Shown one piece after another: positions 25,101 to 36,514 of a DNA stretch of 64,000 nucleotides. The stretch spans positions 1 through 64,000 of the forward strand of contig JAGTXK010000125.1 in the NCBI GenBank assembly GCA_019096195.1, read 5' to 3'. Source of the stretch: Boletus sp. NGJ. Its lineage: Eukaryota; Basidiomycota; Agaricomycetes; Boletales; Boletaceae. The translations under genes were made by a program, and so were the position numbers. Positions within the stretch are counted from its first letter, which is position 1; the number at the start of each line of letters is the position of its first letter. The notes beneath the pieces were generated by a model. That model saw nothing but the letters and a program-made list of their open reading frames with translations, was not told the DNA's origin and ran no database searches.

Positions 25101-25538
25101 GGCAGAGGGGGGGACGGCAACGGCGAGTCATGTGAATTGGGATTTGTACCGTCGATGGGGATCCCATTTAACCTCGGACTGGCGATGCTGGCAAATTTGG
25201 AAAACGGATTGTTCGCGGTTTCGGTGGGGGGCGAGGTGAGGGGTGTTGTGGTGCGAGACTAGAGAGAGGCGATCGGCATAGGAAGCGAACGGACGCGTTA
25301 GGGGGCATACCTTGAGATCCTCAACGATGCTCTTCAAGGGGGGAACCCCGGTGAGCGACCTGGAGGGTTGGTGACGGAAAGGCGGGTTGGAGGACCCGTT
25401 GGGTTTGACGGAGAGGTGTGGTTGATCTGGGTCCTGGGCATGGATGGTGGGAGTGGGGGGGTTGGACTCGCCGAGGACGGCGGTGGTGGGGAGGAAGAGG
25501 GAAGCGATGATGGCGCGGTGGTTGCGTAGGGAGCTCAT
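22115..25538 (-). CDS. trehalose-6-phosphate synthase/phosphatase-like regulatory subunit (Tps3/Tsl1 type)
   Basis: Member of the trehalose synthase complex. Start ATG 25538 (MSSLRNHRAIIASLFLPTTAVLGE), an opening typical of the large subunits. A Ser/Pro-rich linker precedes the GT20 glycosyltransferase domain: VWIPDVEFESCYDEFCHQV, VWVNDYHLMLLPALLRAHP, IGFFLHVAFPSSEIFRCL, LLAADLVGFQTASYARHF and GVFPMGIDVNALR are visible. The C-terminal HAD domain has RLLLVDFEGVIWI where active phosphatases have DxDGT, then EVWLLSGLPVKGVLDKIA and GIVAENGCFIK. Replacement of the second Asp by Glu, and of Thr by Val, predicts loss of phosphatase activity, as in Tps3/Tsl1-type regulators. The C-terminus has a Gly/Asp-rich insert (about 22290-22380) and ends VLGQLAGMQ at 22115. 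At least six short introns. Confidence 0.85.
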
Positions 25539-25819
25539 CGTCGAGAACAGCGATGAGGAGGAAAGGCAAGGATTTGTATGGATCAGTCAGGGATGACTTA
25601 TTATATGGACATGGCTCAATTAGCTCAGGCTGGAACTGCACGTTCGTCCTCCCACCGCTGCCGGAATCACGCGGAACGGCTCTGTCCGACTACGCGACAC
25701 ATCCCGCCGGCGATCCATAGCAGCGACCTCCGTCCATATATGGCTTTCATTCATGAATCTTGTTTCCGTGCTTTCTGCGAGCGCTAGTGCATAGTATCAA
25801 TTGCTGTTCGTTTTGTCAG
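25539..25819. promoter_or_regulatory. 5' region of the trehalose-phosphate gene
   Basis: Short stretch between the trehalose gene start and the left end of the inverted duplication. No gene seen; no clear stress-response (CCCCT) cluster beyond single occurrences. Confidence 0.3.
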
Positions 25820-27575
25820 GCCTCAGGCATACACCTGTCCTTATTCCAGCCATTAGTGTCGTGAAACCCAGGACATCGGGTTGGGGCCCGTTAATCAAAC
25901 GTGGATATAGCGTTCCACGACCATGGTACAAGGGGACTTTTCTGCGCTGCCAGAGTGTCAACATTGAAAGAAATCTCGTACCCGATCACCGGTGTTGAGC
26001 GTGTCGACCTCTTGTCCATTCAAGTGGGTCCAACCGTCCGTGGTCAAATAAAAATATTCCGAGGTATAAATATACAAGATAGAATAATAGCCCCACATCA
26101 AAGTGACGCTCTGGATCTCCTTTGCCTCGTGACAATTTTCAGCGGTCGAGGTAAAGATGTAATCGTATCCGTCATTCAAACAAGGTACGCCTGGACGATC
26201 TCGTTCAACTGCGGCGCTTTCTTTGTCAACGTCTGAATGGTTTCCCTCTGCAACAAGGCAGGTTAATCTCACAGTGAAAGTAGCATCGACACACTCACCC
26301 AGACGTTATCCTGCATCTTCTTACCCTCCTCGCTGAGCACGAAATCAGATGGCTCGACGACCTCTGCTTTGCTGACAAAAGCCCCTTTCATGTGATCTTC
26401 GTCCTCTCGCCCGCCGATGGCAGCGTATACGAGTTGACGACTGCCTTGTTCAGATGTCCAGGCCAAGAGCGTCTTCATAATGAACATCTGTACGATCAAG
26501 AACACGCCTCGGATATTCCGGGTTAAATTGGAGTGACAAAAGCCCGGATTGACGGAGTTGACGGTGAGCGGCGTGATTGACTGTAGTCTGTCCTGCAACG
26601 CGCGTACAAAAAACACGTTCAACACTGCGGAAGAGTTCGTTGATTATTGGGGTGTAATGAGGCTGAATGGAATCTCACGTTTCGTCTGAGGGTAGCGACG
26701 ATGCATTGCCCTTGACGCCATTCATGAGCAGACGTCGCAGTTTCGAGAGTGGGATGACGACCTACGAGTGATCTCTATAATATCGGCTGCTGAGCTTCGC
26801 TACCGGGTTCGATGATCCCTTGACGTCCTCGGGGAGAACTGCCGAGTAGTGAAAATCGCTAGCGACGACGACCAGGCGAGACGTGCTCCCGAACTTCTTC
26901 CCAGTGTCTACCAAACAAGGTAATAGCAGCAACGACAAGAGAGATGTACCGAGATGATTCACTTGGAGGCTGCATCCTCGTTCACTAGATGCCCAGTACA
27001 TGTAATAAAAACGGATCTCACCTTGACTCCCATCCATCAACAGTTTCCTGGTACTCCATGGCCCCAACTGCTGCATTCATGACAAGTATGTCCAAACGGT
27101 CACATTCCCGTTGGAATTTCTCGGAGAAGCTGGTCACGGAGGAGAAGTCGGCAAGATCGACTTTGCCCAGCTCGCACGACTTGAATCCAGTAGCCAATTC
27201 AATTTCTGGACGGAATGAGTATCAAGGAAAAGTATGTAACAAACAAGACGTACCAGAAATGGCAGCTTTACCCTTGCTTTCGCTGCGGCAGGCGACGATA
27301 AGCTTGGCTGGGTTCATACGCGCGAAATGTTTGGCAGCTTCGAAACCGATACCCGTGTTGGCACCGACGACCATGACCGTCTTTCCAGCCAGATCCACAC
27401 TCTCGACAGGAGGCACTGTGGACCATTGGTCGACGATAAAGTTGAAATATGTTTTCTTCATGGATCAAGTAAAGGTGTGTTTTGGTTCCTTGGACGGGGG
27501 TTGGAAAGGAGTAGCTCACCTAGTAGCCGCCTTTATGAGAAACATGAGTATGTGTATACTCGCGATACAAATACA
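25820..27575. repeat. large inverted repeat, left arm
   Basis: Reverse complement of 28770-30500. The central 1.4 kb, covering the dehydrogenase gene, matches almost base for base. The outer part (25820-26170) matches only in patches, such as the AATGGCTGGAATAAGGAC block at the far edge of both arms. Confidence 0.9.
26176..27461 (-). CDS. short-chain dehydrogenase/reductase, copy A
   Basis: NAD(P)-dependent oxidoreductase of the SDR superfamily, retinol-dehydrogenase-like group; substrate unknown. Start ATG 27461 (MKKTYFNFIVDQWST). Cofactor motif VMVVGANTGIGFEAAKHFA (TGxxxGIG), LIVACRSESKGK basic patch, LVMNAAVGAMEYQE (NNAG-type), LQVNHLGTSLLSLLLLP, and the catalytic YxxxK within HRRYPQTKLLNVFFVRALQ after splicing. 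The catalytic Ser region is SRLVVVASDFHYSA. The C-terminal exon reads RETIQTLTKKAPQLNEIVQ and stops at 26176. Five or six short introns. This copy keeps the expected C-terminus, so it is the better functional candidate of the pair. Confidence 0.85.
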
Positions 27576-28769
27576 ATACAGTATCTCATAATGCACAATG
27601 AGTGAAGGTGACCAACACCTTGACAACGCTGTGCCATTATGAGATATAGTACTGTATCTAGTTCGAAAGGTGTAATATGCGTTAGGTAAAACTGATTTCG
27701 TTGCAAAGCAGTAAGTAGCGCGTGCGTAAAGATGCTGAGTCACTACATATCCAGTATCGACAAATACGAACAATTTGAGCAGGATCGTGGTCTGAAGTTC
27801 CAATTGGTCAATTTGATCAGCCTACCATGTGATCATTTACTTCGCTGGCTTACTTATCGATGTACTATGCCATACAGTATGTTCGTCAGTTTCACAAATT
27901 GAGAATTCTACTCACCCTTTTCATTGTCCCAACGTATATATCATCTAAATAGCATATTTTAGAGTACTACGAACTTGATCGAGCTCAATGATTTGAAGCA
28001 AAAATCATTGAGCGAGATCGTCCAGTTTCTACATGCCGACCAGTGCCGAAGCTGAGTTTGAAGTTTTCTGATAGGTGCCGTGAGTGTGCCGACTGACATA
28101 GGGGAAAACAACGTTGCGGTCAACTCGGTCCGTCAACAGTCGGAGAATTTAATCATCCTCCACCAAGGTCAGCACATACCTAATTGCTAGGATTGTCAGT
28201 GCCCGCCTTCCCGGAGACTTGGCTGCTCTGCAATGTAGTTGTCGTGTTCGGTGTTGGAGATTGCCTCAGGGATGTGGGACAGATATCGCCACGGTTTCCA
28301 ATTTACTACTTAGCAGGCTGCTAGCTGCAAACATATAGACACTCGCGTTTCCGTATCGAGGACGAGCTGCCGAGCGGCTTCGTTTAAGCTCCAAAAGCCC
28401 TTATGAAACCAACTGACCATGATCCTTAATGTCACATCAGTATATTTCCTCGCGTTTTCGACAGTAGGCACTAAGAGTAAGAACTGGTCCAAGTGGTAAG
28501 AGATAAGCAAAGGGGTATGTCGTAGGTCGCAAATCCTTAAAACCGCTCACTCGGCCATTCTGTGGGCGGTGGACGTGCCGAGGGCATAACCAGCAGTTTG
28601 CAGTTGGCGCTGGCGTCGACGACTCCCTTTGTTGTAAAGCGGCGCACCCTGAAAAAAGGAGTGGTTGGGGTTTACGCAGAGTTGTTCTGCCGTGTGAATG
28701 GTGACTCAGCAGCTTTACAACCAAACGAGTTGTGACTGAACGCATATGACACCGTTCAGAAGGCCAGAT
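27576..28769. other. spacer between inverted dehydrogenase genes
   Basis: About 1.2 kb of unique DNA between the two arms, containing the divergent promoters of both dehydrogenase genes. I see no gene: the frames around 28310-28745 have no motif. It is mildly AT-rich around 27840-28000. Confidence 0.45.
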
Positions 28770-30500
28770 GTCGCTATCGCGAGCATACGTACTCTCTCGG
28801 CATACACATACTCATGTTTCTCATAAAGGCGGCTACTAGGTGAGCTACTCCTTTCCAACCCCCGTCCAAGGAACCAAAACACACCTTTACTTGATCCATG
28901 AAGAAAACATATTTCAACTTTATCGTCAACCAATGGTCCACAGTGCCTCCTGTCGAGAGTGTGGATCTGGCTGGAAAGACGGTCATGGTCGTCGGTGCCA
29001 ACACGGGTATCGGTTTCGAAGCTGCCAAACATTTCGCGCGTATGAACCCAGCCAAGCTTATCGTCGCCTGCCGCAGCGAAAGCAAGGGTAAAGCTGCCAT
29101 TTCTGGTACGTCTTGTTTGTTACATACTTTTCCTTGATACTCATTCCGTCCAGAAATTGAATTGGCTACTGGATTCAAGTCGTGCGAGCTGGGCAAAGTC
29201 GATCTTGCCGACTTCTCCTCCGTGACCAGCTTCTCCGAGAGATTCCAACGGGAATGTGACCGTTTGGACATACTTGTCATGAATGCAGCAGTTGGGGCCA
29301 TGGAGTACCAGGAAACTGTTGATGGATGGGAGTCAAGGTGAGATCCGTTTTTATTACATGTACTGGGCATCTAGTGAACGAGGATGCAGCCTCCAAGTGA
29401 ATCATCTCGGTACATCTCTCTTGTCGTTGCTGCTATTACCTTGTTTGGTAGACACTGGGAAGAAGTTCGGGAGCACGTCTCGCCTGGTCGTCGTCACTAG
29501 CGGAGCTCACTACTCGGCAGTTCTCCCCGAGGACGTCAAGGGATCATCGAACCCGGTAGCGAAGCTCAGCAGCCGAGATTATAGAGATCACTCGTAGGTC
29601 GTCATCCCACTCTCGAAACTGCGACGTCTGCTCATGAATGGCGTCAAGGGCCATGCATCGTCGCTACCCTCAGACGAAACGTGAGATTCCACTTCTGCCT
29701 CATTACACCCCAATAATCAACGAACTCTTCCGCAGTGTTGAACGTGTTTTTTGCACGTGCGTTGCAGGACAGACTGCAGTCAATCACGCCGTTGACCGTC
29801 AACTCCGTCACTCCGGGCTTTTGCTACTCCAATTTAACCCGGAATATCCGAGGCGTGTTCTTGATCGTACAGATGTTCATTATGAAGACGCTCTTGGCCT
29901 GGACATCTGAACAAGGCAGTCGTCAACTCGTATACGCTGCCATCGGCGGGCGAGAGGACGAAGATCACATGAAAGGGGCTTTTGTCAGCAAAGCAGAGGT
30001 CGTCGAGCCATCTGATTTCGTGCTCAGCGAGGAGGGTAAGAAGATGCAGGATAACGTCTGGGTGAGTGCGTGTTGCATGTCACAATTTCACTGTGAAAAT
30101 AACCTGCCTTGTTGCAGAGGGAAAGCCATTCAGACGTTGACAAAGAAAGCGCCGCAGTTGAACGAGATCGTCCAGGCGTACCTTGTTTGAATGACGGATA
30201 CGATTACATCTTTACCTCGACCGCTGAAAATTGCCACGAGGCAAAGGAGATCCAGAGCGTCGCTCTGATGCCAGGCTATATTCCATCTTGTCTAGTTACG
30301 GCAAAATGGAATCGACTTGGACCCCGCCCAGTATATTGTATTTCTGACGGTACTTGAACACTAGCCGCGTTTCGATTGTGTAAAACGGACAACCTAATGT
30401 CTTAGTCTGGTCGAGGTTTCCTCGATAGGCTGCTGATGCTCTCATTGGTTTCGCGACACTAATGGCTGGAATAAGGACTGGACTGCCTCTGATTTGAGCA
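28770..30500. repeat. large inverted repeat, right arm
   Basis: Reverse complement of 25820-27575. The inner edge contains about 17 bp (around 28783-28800) absent from the left arm, after which both arms diverge completely. Confidence 0.9.
28898..30357 (+). CDS. short-chain dehydrogenase/reductase, copy B (altered C-terminus)
   Basis: Inverted duplicate of the gene at 26176-27461. Start ATG 28898 (MKKTYFNFIVNQWST). All core motifs are kept: VVGANTGIGFEAAKHFA, LVMNAAVGAM, LQVNHLGTS and the HRRYPQTK catalytic Tyr/Lys. Near the active-site serine it reads SRLVVVTSGAHYSA, closer to the SDR consensus [ST]SxxH than copy A. In the last exon (from 30118) a single extra base, GGAAAGCC against GGAAACC in copy A, changes the frame: the RETIQTL end becomes RESHSDVDKESAAVERD and the frame runs on to a stop at 30357 through what is 3' UTR in copy A. 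The enzyme core may survive with a new 80-residue tail, or the gene may be decaying. Confidence 0.75.
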
Positions 30501-31880
30501 TGCTTCGAATCGGAATTCCTGTGGGGCCTGATGAAAAGAACACCGGTTATACCTTGTGTGAATGACTGCGACAACGTTTTAACCCCAAACGTCGAATTCA
30601 CGAGTCTCGTCGATTGAGTAGAAAGCAGTGCAAGCCGCGGCGGAACTTGCAACGACCACATGATGATAAGATTCACCTGATGAATGCCATTTATTTGATT
30701 GGTGCTCTAGCTAGCCCTACAGCAACGGATGTAAATTTATAGGCTATCTGGAACCGTAAGTTATGTCAATGCCCGAGCCACCCACAGCATGCGATGGGGC
30801 TCAGAGTGTAGCCGGGACTCGGGAGGTATTCCCCGTCTTTCCCCAGAGCTCGAGCGGGTGATATTTTATCTACTTACCGAGGTATTTCTAACCGTTTGAT
30901 GCTCGTTGCATCCCGCGTAAAGACGTAGTAGCGAGTCAGCTCACAGGTTAGTTATCGTTCGCCCAAGTATACAAAGTCGCACGTCGAAACGCTCTGCGTG
31001 CTCCGGGCTTATATTCGTGCATGTGGGCTGACAATTTTTTGCAGAAATAGAGCAATTGCGGACTCGGGATAAATACTACATACAGCACTGCGGCGAGCAT
31101 GGGAGGTCGGGCCATGTCGACAGTACCTGAGCACTGCAGCTGAGCGGGGATCAATCGGGGCAGGTCAGAGGACCGTAGCAATCGGGACAGAGCGTATTGC
31201 CTCGTTGTCACTGATAAGTATGACTCTGGGATGCGGCCTCGCCAAGATGAGAACCGAAAGATCAGAGTCGTCACACAATAGTCATATCATGACTCATATG
31301 AGCACTCAGTAACGCATCGGAAAACAATTAGTCAAGAACGGAGTATCTTGTCTCGTATTGTCACTCAGAATAGTGGGAGTTTGAGTAATAGGCTGAGATT
31401 TTCGGACTGCTGTAATGACAGTGGGAGCAGATGCCTAGCACGAAAGGTAGACTGTGACAGCTGTGTTGAAACGAAATAGGCTGCTAAACGCGCTGGTCCA
31501 TTTCCATCGGTAGAATCCAAAAGGAAATGAACCGACGAGTCATCTCGAGTCCATGTTGACTCCGAGTCCTTTCCGATCCGTGCAGCAACATTACAACTCT
31601 AACTCTATACTGCGGCCAGCTTATACATAGCCTCCGTGATGAGTTATCGTGTCTGATCATGGAAATAACCGGTGCTTCAAAACCGGCTTCCGTCGATCAG
31701 TCATGACTCGAAGCGCAGTACAACCACAGCTGAGAATCACTAATCGCAACCCGGAGGTTTACTTCCGCGTGAGGATATAAATGAGATGGTGAGCAGCGCC
31801 AGATCTTCATCATAAAGTCACTGCACAACCACCGCTTTGCACATAAAGGCACCCATCTATCAATTAATACAGCACTCGTC
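30501..31880. other. intergenic, no supported gene
   Basis: About 1.4 kb with no frame I can support as coding on either strand. The last 110 bp act as promoter for the gene at 31881. Confidence 0.4.
31775..31782 (+). promoter_or_regulatory. TATA-like box
   Basis: ATATAAAT about 100 bp upstream of the ATG at 31881. Position is compatible with a TATA element and a 5' leader of about 70 nt. Confidence 0.4.
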
Positions 31881-32255
31881 ATGACCAGCAGACCCTCTGC
31901 ATCTTCTCCTCCCCCCTATTCTACCATGCATTCCCCCCCTCAGAAAGACTACGCGGCAGCCTTTGCTGCATTGCAGTCCCAATATGGTTTGCCATCAGGA
32001 GGTCTCCTTGTTCCATCATCGCTTCCCAAGACAGACACCACTATAACGCGGAAGTGGTACAAATGGGGAGCGTCTCCCTCTTCGTCCACCGCATCCCTGA
32101 CGCGACCCACGGCACGGCCTGACGCGACACCCCCACTGTCGCAATGCGCCGTGCCGACTCAAGGGACTCTGACCGAGTCTGAATTGCGACTCGCCAATCT
32201 GATGGCAGAGTACGGTCACGGGCCTGTCTCACAAGCCCATTTCAATCGTAAATGA
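31881..32255 (+). CDS. small uncharacterised Ser/Pro/Thr-rich protein
   Basis: Single-exon frame of 124 residues with a TATA-like box upstream. It begins MTSRPSASSPPPYSTMHSPP, has a short conserved-looking helix DYAAAFAALQSQYGL, a basic ITRKWYKWG segment, and a C-terminal helix ESELRLANLMAEYGHGPVSQ. The rest is low-complexity Ser/Thr/Pro. No signal peptide or membrane helix. Proteins with a similar xxFAALQxxYG segment occur in other Agaricomycetes as far as I recall, but I cannot name a function. Likely cytosolic or nuclear and partly disordered. Confidence 0.6.
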   Translation: MTSRPSASSPPPYSTMHSPPQKDYAAAFAALQSQYGLPSGGLLVPSSLPKTDTTITRKWYKWGASPSSSTASLTRPTARPDATPPLSQCAVPTQGTLTESELRLANLMAEYGHGPVSQAHFNRK

Positions 32256-32589
32256 TGCGATGGTCTCCCATCACATTGCAATGTGCGTGAGGTTCGCTGT
32301 GAACGACATTCATTGTCGTAATACTGAAGGTGTATGATCTAGGCGCTGGTACCTGTTTTATTTGGCGCTTTGACGCTGCGGGGATCGTAATTCGGGCTGA
32401 AAAAGTTATTTATACAGTACTGTAGAATAGTATACAACGGCTACATCAATATGATATGTTTGTGTAAAATATCGGTAGTCACTCTGCTTGACGAAGTGTG
32501 ACAATTTGTGACATATCCATAAAAATCTCGCGTATTTTTGATTATTTGTGCAAGGTATATTGCGGTGAACCTTGTGTCGGAACTGTACG

Positions 32590-33029
32590 ATGCTGCCATC
32601 ACTCATCTTGCGGTCAGGCAGGTCAGCTTGGAAAGGTCAGTTTTTGTTATATATCAATGGTCAGCTCTAAGACGTATATTAGGTCCATACTTTGTGGCCT
32701 TTTCAAACCTGAAGCAAGCGTTGGAGGACAATGTCCCCATACGCACAAACGCGCGGGCTTGTACCATCCTGCCAAATTTCGTCGGGTGAGTGGGTCGGTT
32801 AGGAGTGTTCCTTTTACTTGACCTGTGAACGTTGACAGCGTCCGATTTTTGGTACACAACGGCAAGGACTACGTCCCAGTGGCGGTCACTCAAGACATGA
32901 TTGGCCACAAGCTCGGTGAATTTGCCCACACAAAGAAACGATTCACTTACAAGCAAGTGTTTTCTTGACGTTAATTTTACTCACGACTCACTGTTTGAAA
33001 ACTACTCTAGGGCAACAAAGAATCGATGA
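32590..33029 (+). CDS. mitochondrial small-subunit ribosomal protein uS19m (S19)
   Basis: Mitochondrial ribosomal protein of the small subunit head. Four exons: 32590-32635, 32683-32785, 32839-32952 and 33011-33029. The product starts [20 protein letters not shown], followed by [35 protein letters not shown] and [23 protein letters not shown], the classic S19 core (SR[AS].I.P.F.G....VHNG....V.V...MVGHKLGEF) with a complete C-terminus. The total of 282 nt gives 93 residues, normal for the family. The third intron has a GC donor (GCAAGT...CTAG): choosing the neighbouring GT replaces the conserved ATKNR end by unrelated sequence. Short N-terminus leaves little room for a cleaved presequence, common for this protein. 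Confidence 0.9.
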
Positions 33030-33499
33030 GTTGCCATGCACTGTTTCAGTTCGGCCATCTTGCCCCGCGAATCTTAAGGCGATGTGTGATGGATCACCCA
33101 CGGGGATGTTGCCCGGCGTCGACAGAAGCTCGGAGCAGAAGACAGCTCGTATCGTGAATGTAGATGGCTCACATCTGCCCGGTCTGGAATGTATAGCCCA
33201 AGTACATTGTCTTTTTTTGTGATCTCTGTTACCGTAGCGATATGTTTTGGTGGGCGGGTACATCCGAGCTGAGCCACGACCGAATCTTGCCACTTCTCCT
33301 TCTACTTGTTTCGTATCGTCCCTAATTTGTTTCGCTGTACTTGTTTATTCCTGCGCGCTCGTCGTCTATCACAGCGAGGAATCGCACCGTGACGACCACC
33401 TGTTTGAGCGACTCGTTACTATTTGGTCCCAACCTCTTCAACCCCCCCGCTGACACAACCCCACGCCTCGAGCCTCGTGCTTTAATTTCTGGATGGACA

Positions 33500-36403
33500 A
33501 TGGCCTTCAACGTTTCCGCGGCGAACCTGACTCCTTCCAGACCTGCACCACAGGCACCTCTGCGGCGAATAACAGATTCTCCATCATCATCACAGTACAA
33601 TAACGCTCTCCAAACCTCGGGCTACAACACATCATTCTCATCCGGCTCATCGTATGCTTCGGACTACACCGGCATAGGCGGATCTCCAATTCGGTACTCA
33701 GACACATCGATGAACTCTCATGTCATTCGGAACGGTATGGTCAGCTTGAAGGAGGAGGGTTTTGCCAGTTTTATGTTCTTGAGAAAATGGTTGATCTTGA
33801 AGGAGTCTATGCTGACTATACATAAGACCGAGGTGCGTAGGATCGGCGCACAATCAGCTTCTTGCGCTCTCCAAAATCGTTTTCCTCGTTTATGCACTGA
33901 TGTCGTGCTGCACAGTCTTCCCCGGTACAAAGCATGATCATGTTGCATGATATAACCAATATCGAACGTGTAGACTTGAAGCCTTATTGTCTGCTCCTGG
34001 AGACCAAGGACAAGCGATACCACCTTGCCCTAAAAAATGATGAGGAGCTCTACGGTTGGCAGGATGATATCTACTCCCGAAGCCCCTTGATGGGCGTCAG
34101 CAACCCAACGAATTTCGTGCACAAGGTACACGTCGGGTTTGATCCCATTTCTGGCGCCTTTACCGTACGTTTTTGATCATCTGCTCACTTACTCGACATC
34201 TGATTGTATTCCCTGTACTCTGACGGACAGGGCATGCCCGAGCAATGGAGCAAGTTGCTCACGAAATCAGCCATCACCCGAGAAGACTACGCAAAGGACC
34301 CGCAAGCTGTGCTCGACGTCCTCGAGTTTTACACCGATCATCAGAAGCGCGAACTCGAAGAGATGGGGCATGGGCATGTCTCCAATTGCACGCACTGTCT
34401 CGGGCAACTCGACCGGCTCGTCGCTCGCACCATTCTCGGTCGACGGCACCACCCCTCCCCCACGGTTCAACGCCGGGACAGGCCTTGGCGGTACAGCCCT
34501 CAGCAAAATACCCTCTCCCTTCGATGCTCGGTCCCCAGGGCCAAAACGCCAGGAAAACGCACCCACCGAAATGTCCTCGAGCACCTCCTCACAAAACGGT
34601 CTTTCCCCCACCGCCCTCGCTGCCGCGCGTGCCGCGGAACTGGTGAGCAGCTCGCATACCCAACACGCACACACCATTTCCTCTGCGGGTCAGGGGACGG
34701 GAGCGCGTACACAGATTCCGGCCATATTGCAGGCGTCGACGTCACTTCAGCCGAGTCGACCTGCACCACCTCGTCCGTTGTTGACGGCGACGCGTCCGGC
34801 GCCTGCTGCTCCTAAACCGCTTATCACTGATCGTACTCCGTCAACGGCTGATCTACGTGCGAGAACGCAGGCTCGTGGTGGGCCCGAGTGCACGTCAAAG
34901 CCTTCCTTGGACAAACAGCCCTCCGTGGACGTACTGAGAGACAAGGAACGTGAACAGCGAGAGCAACGGCGGAGAGAGGAACGGGAGCGAGAGAAAGAGA
35001 GGGAGCGGGAGCGAGAACGGGAGAGACAGCGAGCCAGGGAAGAGACCGAGCGTTCTGCTGTCGTCCCGCCTAATTTGACCCCGGCGACCACGCTTCTAGC
35101 GACGCAGGCTGTTCTTGGGGTTGCTGGCGCGACTGTCGGGCCTCCCACTGTGAAGCCATTGCAACCGGCGAAGAAGAAGGAGATGCCTACCCCTGATGTC
35201 ACCATCACTGCTCCCGAGGGCGAGGATCCCGGCGTTGCTGAGGCGGCGAAGAAGCTCGAGAAGCCAAAGGAGAAGGAGAAGCGCATCAGCACTATGACGG
35301 AGGCTCAGATCATGGAGAAACTTCGCTCAGTCGTGTCCGAGGATGATCCGAAGACGCTATACAGCAAGATCAGGAAAGTTGGTCAAGGGTGTGTCTCCAA
35401 TCTATTGCTACCTGTTGAAGATGTTCATTTACGTAATACAGTGCATCTGGGCATGTCTATGTCGCGAAGACTCTGGCCAGTGGCAGGAAAGTAGCTATCA
35501 AAGAGATGGATCTCTCCCACCAACCGAGAAAAGAACTCATCGTGAATGAAATTCTCGTCATGAAAGAGTCTCAGCATCCCAATATTGTCAACTTCCTGGA
35601 ATCGTATCTCGTCAAGAACACCGAACTTTGGGTGGTCATGGAGTACATGGAGGGAGGTGCACTCACTGACATCATAGAAAATAACACGCTAGAGGAAGAC
35701 CAGATCTCAAGTATAAGTTCAGAAGTAAGCATTTTCGATGGTCTTTAGATCGGTTGATCTCATCGCTGCCTCTAAGACGTGCAAAGGGTTATGCCACCTG
35801 CATAGCCAATCCATCATCCACCGTGATATCAAGTCCGATAACGTTCTCTTAGACGCAGAGGGTCGCGTCAAGATCAGTGCGTGTCATTCAACCTTGTCCT
35901 TACTCACCCCTCTGATCGCCTCTCAGCTGATTTCGGTTTCTGCGCCAAGCTCACCGATCAAAAGTCGAAGCGAGCGACCATGGTGGGTACACCTTACTGG
36001 ATGGCGCCCGAGGTCGTCAAGCAGAAGGAATACGGTGCCAAAGTCGACATTTGGTCGCTTGGTATTATGGCGATTGAGATGATCGAAAATGAGCCGCCGT
36101 ATTTGGACGAAGAACCGCTCAAGGCGTTGTACTTGATCGCAACTAATGGCACGCCGACGTTGAAGAAACCAGAGGCGTTGAGTAAGGAGCTCAAGAGTTT
36201 CTTGAGCGTGTGTCTCTGCGTCGACGTCCGAAGTCGAGCCAACTCGAGCGAGTTGTTGCAGGTCGGTCGTCCCATCACATGCTGCCTGCCGTTCTCTGAC
36301 GTTCACATGCACAACGCAGCACGATTTTTTGAAGAAGGCGTGTGCGCCGTCTGGGTTGGCGCCGCTGTTGCGGTTCAGGAAGAAACAAGCCCCGTCATCA
36401 TGA
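33500..36403 (+). CDS. cla4: PAK-family protein kinase, Cla4 type (PH-CRIB-kinase)
   Basis: Cdc42/Rac-activated Ser/Thr kinase controlling polarity and septation in fungi. Start ATG 33500 ([15 protein letters not shown]). PH domain: [20 protein letters not shown] through [20 protein letters not shown] and [38 protein letters not shown] spliced to [11 protein letters not shown] long Ser/Pro-rich linker includes a charged Arg/Glu run (about 34955-35050). Kinase domain: glycine loop [14 protein letters not shown], lysine in [50 protein letters not shown], ending [10 protein letters not shown] and stop at 36403. The PH-CRIB order identifies Cla4 and not Ste20. Oddity: between LEEMG and MSPIARTV the frame changes by +1 at a GGGG run (34365-34368); removing one G would restore MGMGMSPIA. 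Confidence 0.9.
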
Positions 36404-36500
36404 GCACGTTTGACGTTTTCAGTCGCATTGACGCCGTTTTGAATCTGGCTTTCTTTCCTTGCCCCATTCCTGTTCCCCCTTTTTTTCTCTTCTTCTTGCA

Positions 36501-36514
36501 TATATATATATATA
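36501..36514. repeat. TA microsatellite
   Basis: Seven TA units following CTTCTTGCA, about 100 bp after the cla4 stop codon. Confidence 0.9.

Noticed and set aside
25820-30500. Inverted repeat as a large foldback transposon
   Set aside because: The arms carry a host dehydrogenase gene with introns, no target duplication was found at the outer edges, and homology fades in patches there; a segmental inverted duplication is simpler.
34747-35292. Long minus-strand frame rich in Ser/Arg opposite the PAK kinase linker
   Set aside because: It is the antisense of the Arg/Glu- and Pro/Ala-rich linker; the plus strand carries the PH, CRIB and kinase domains.
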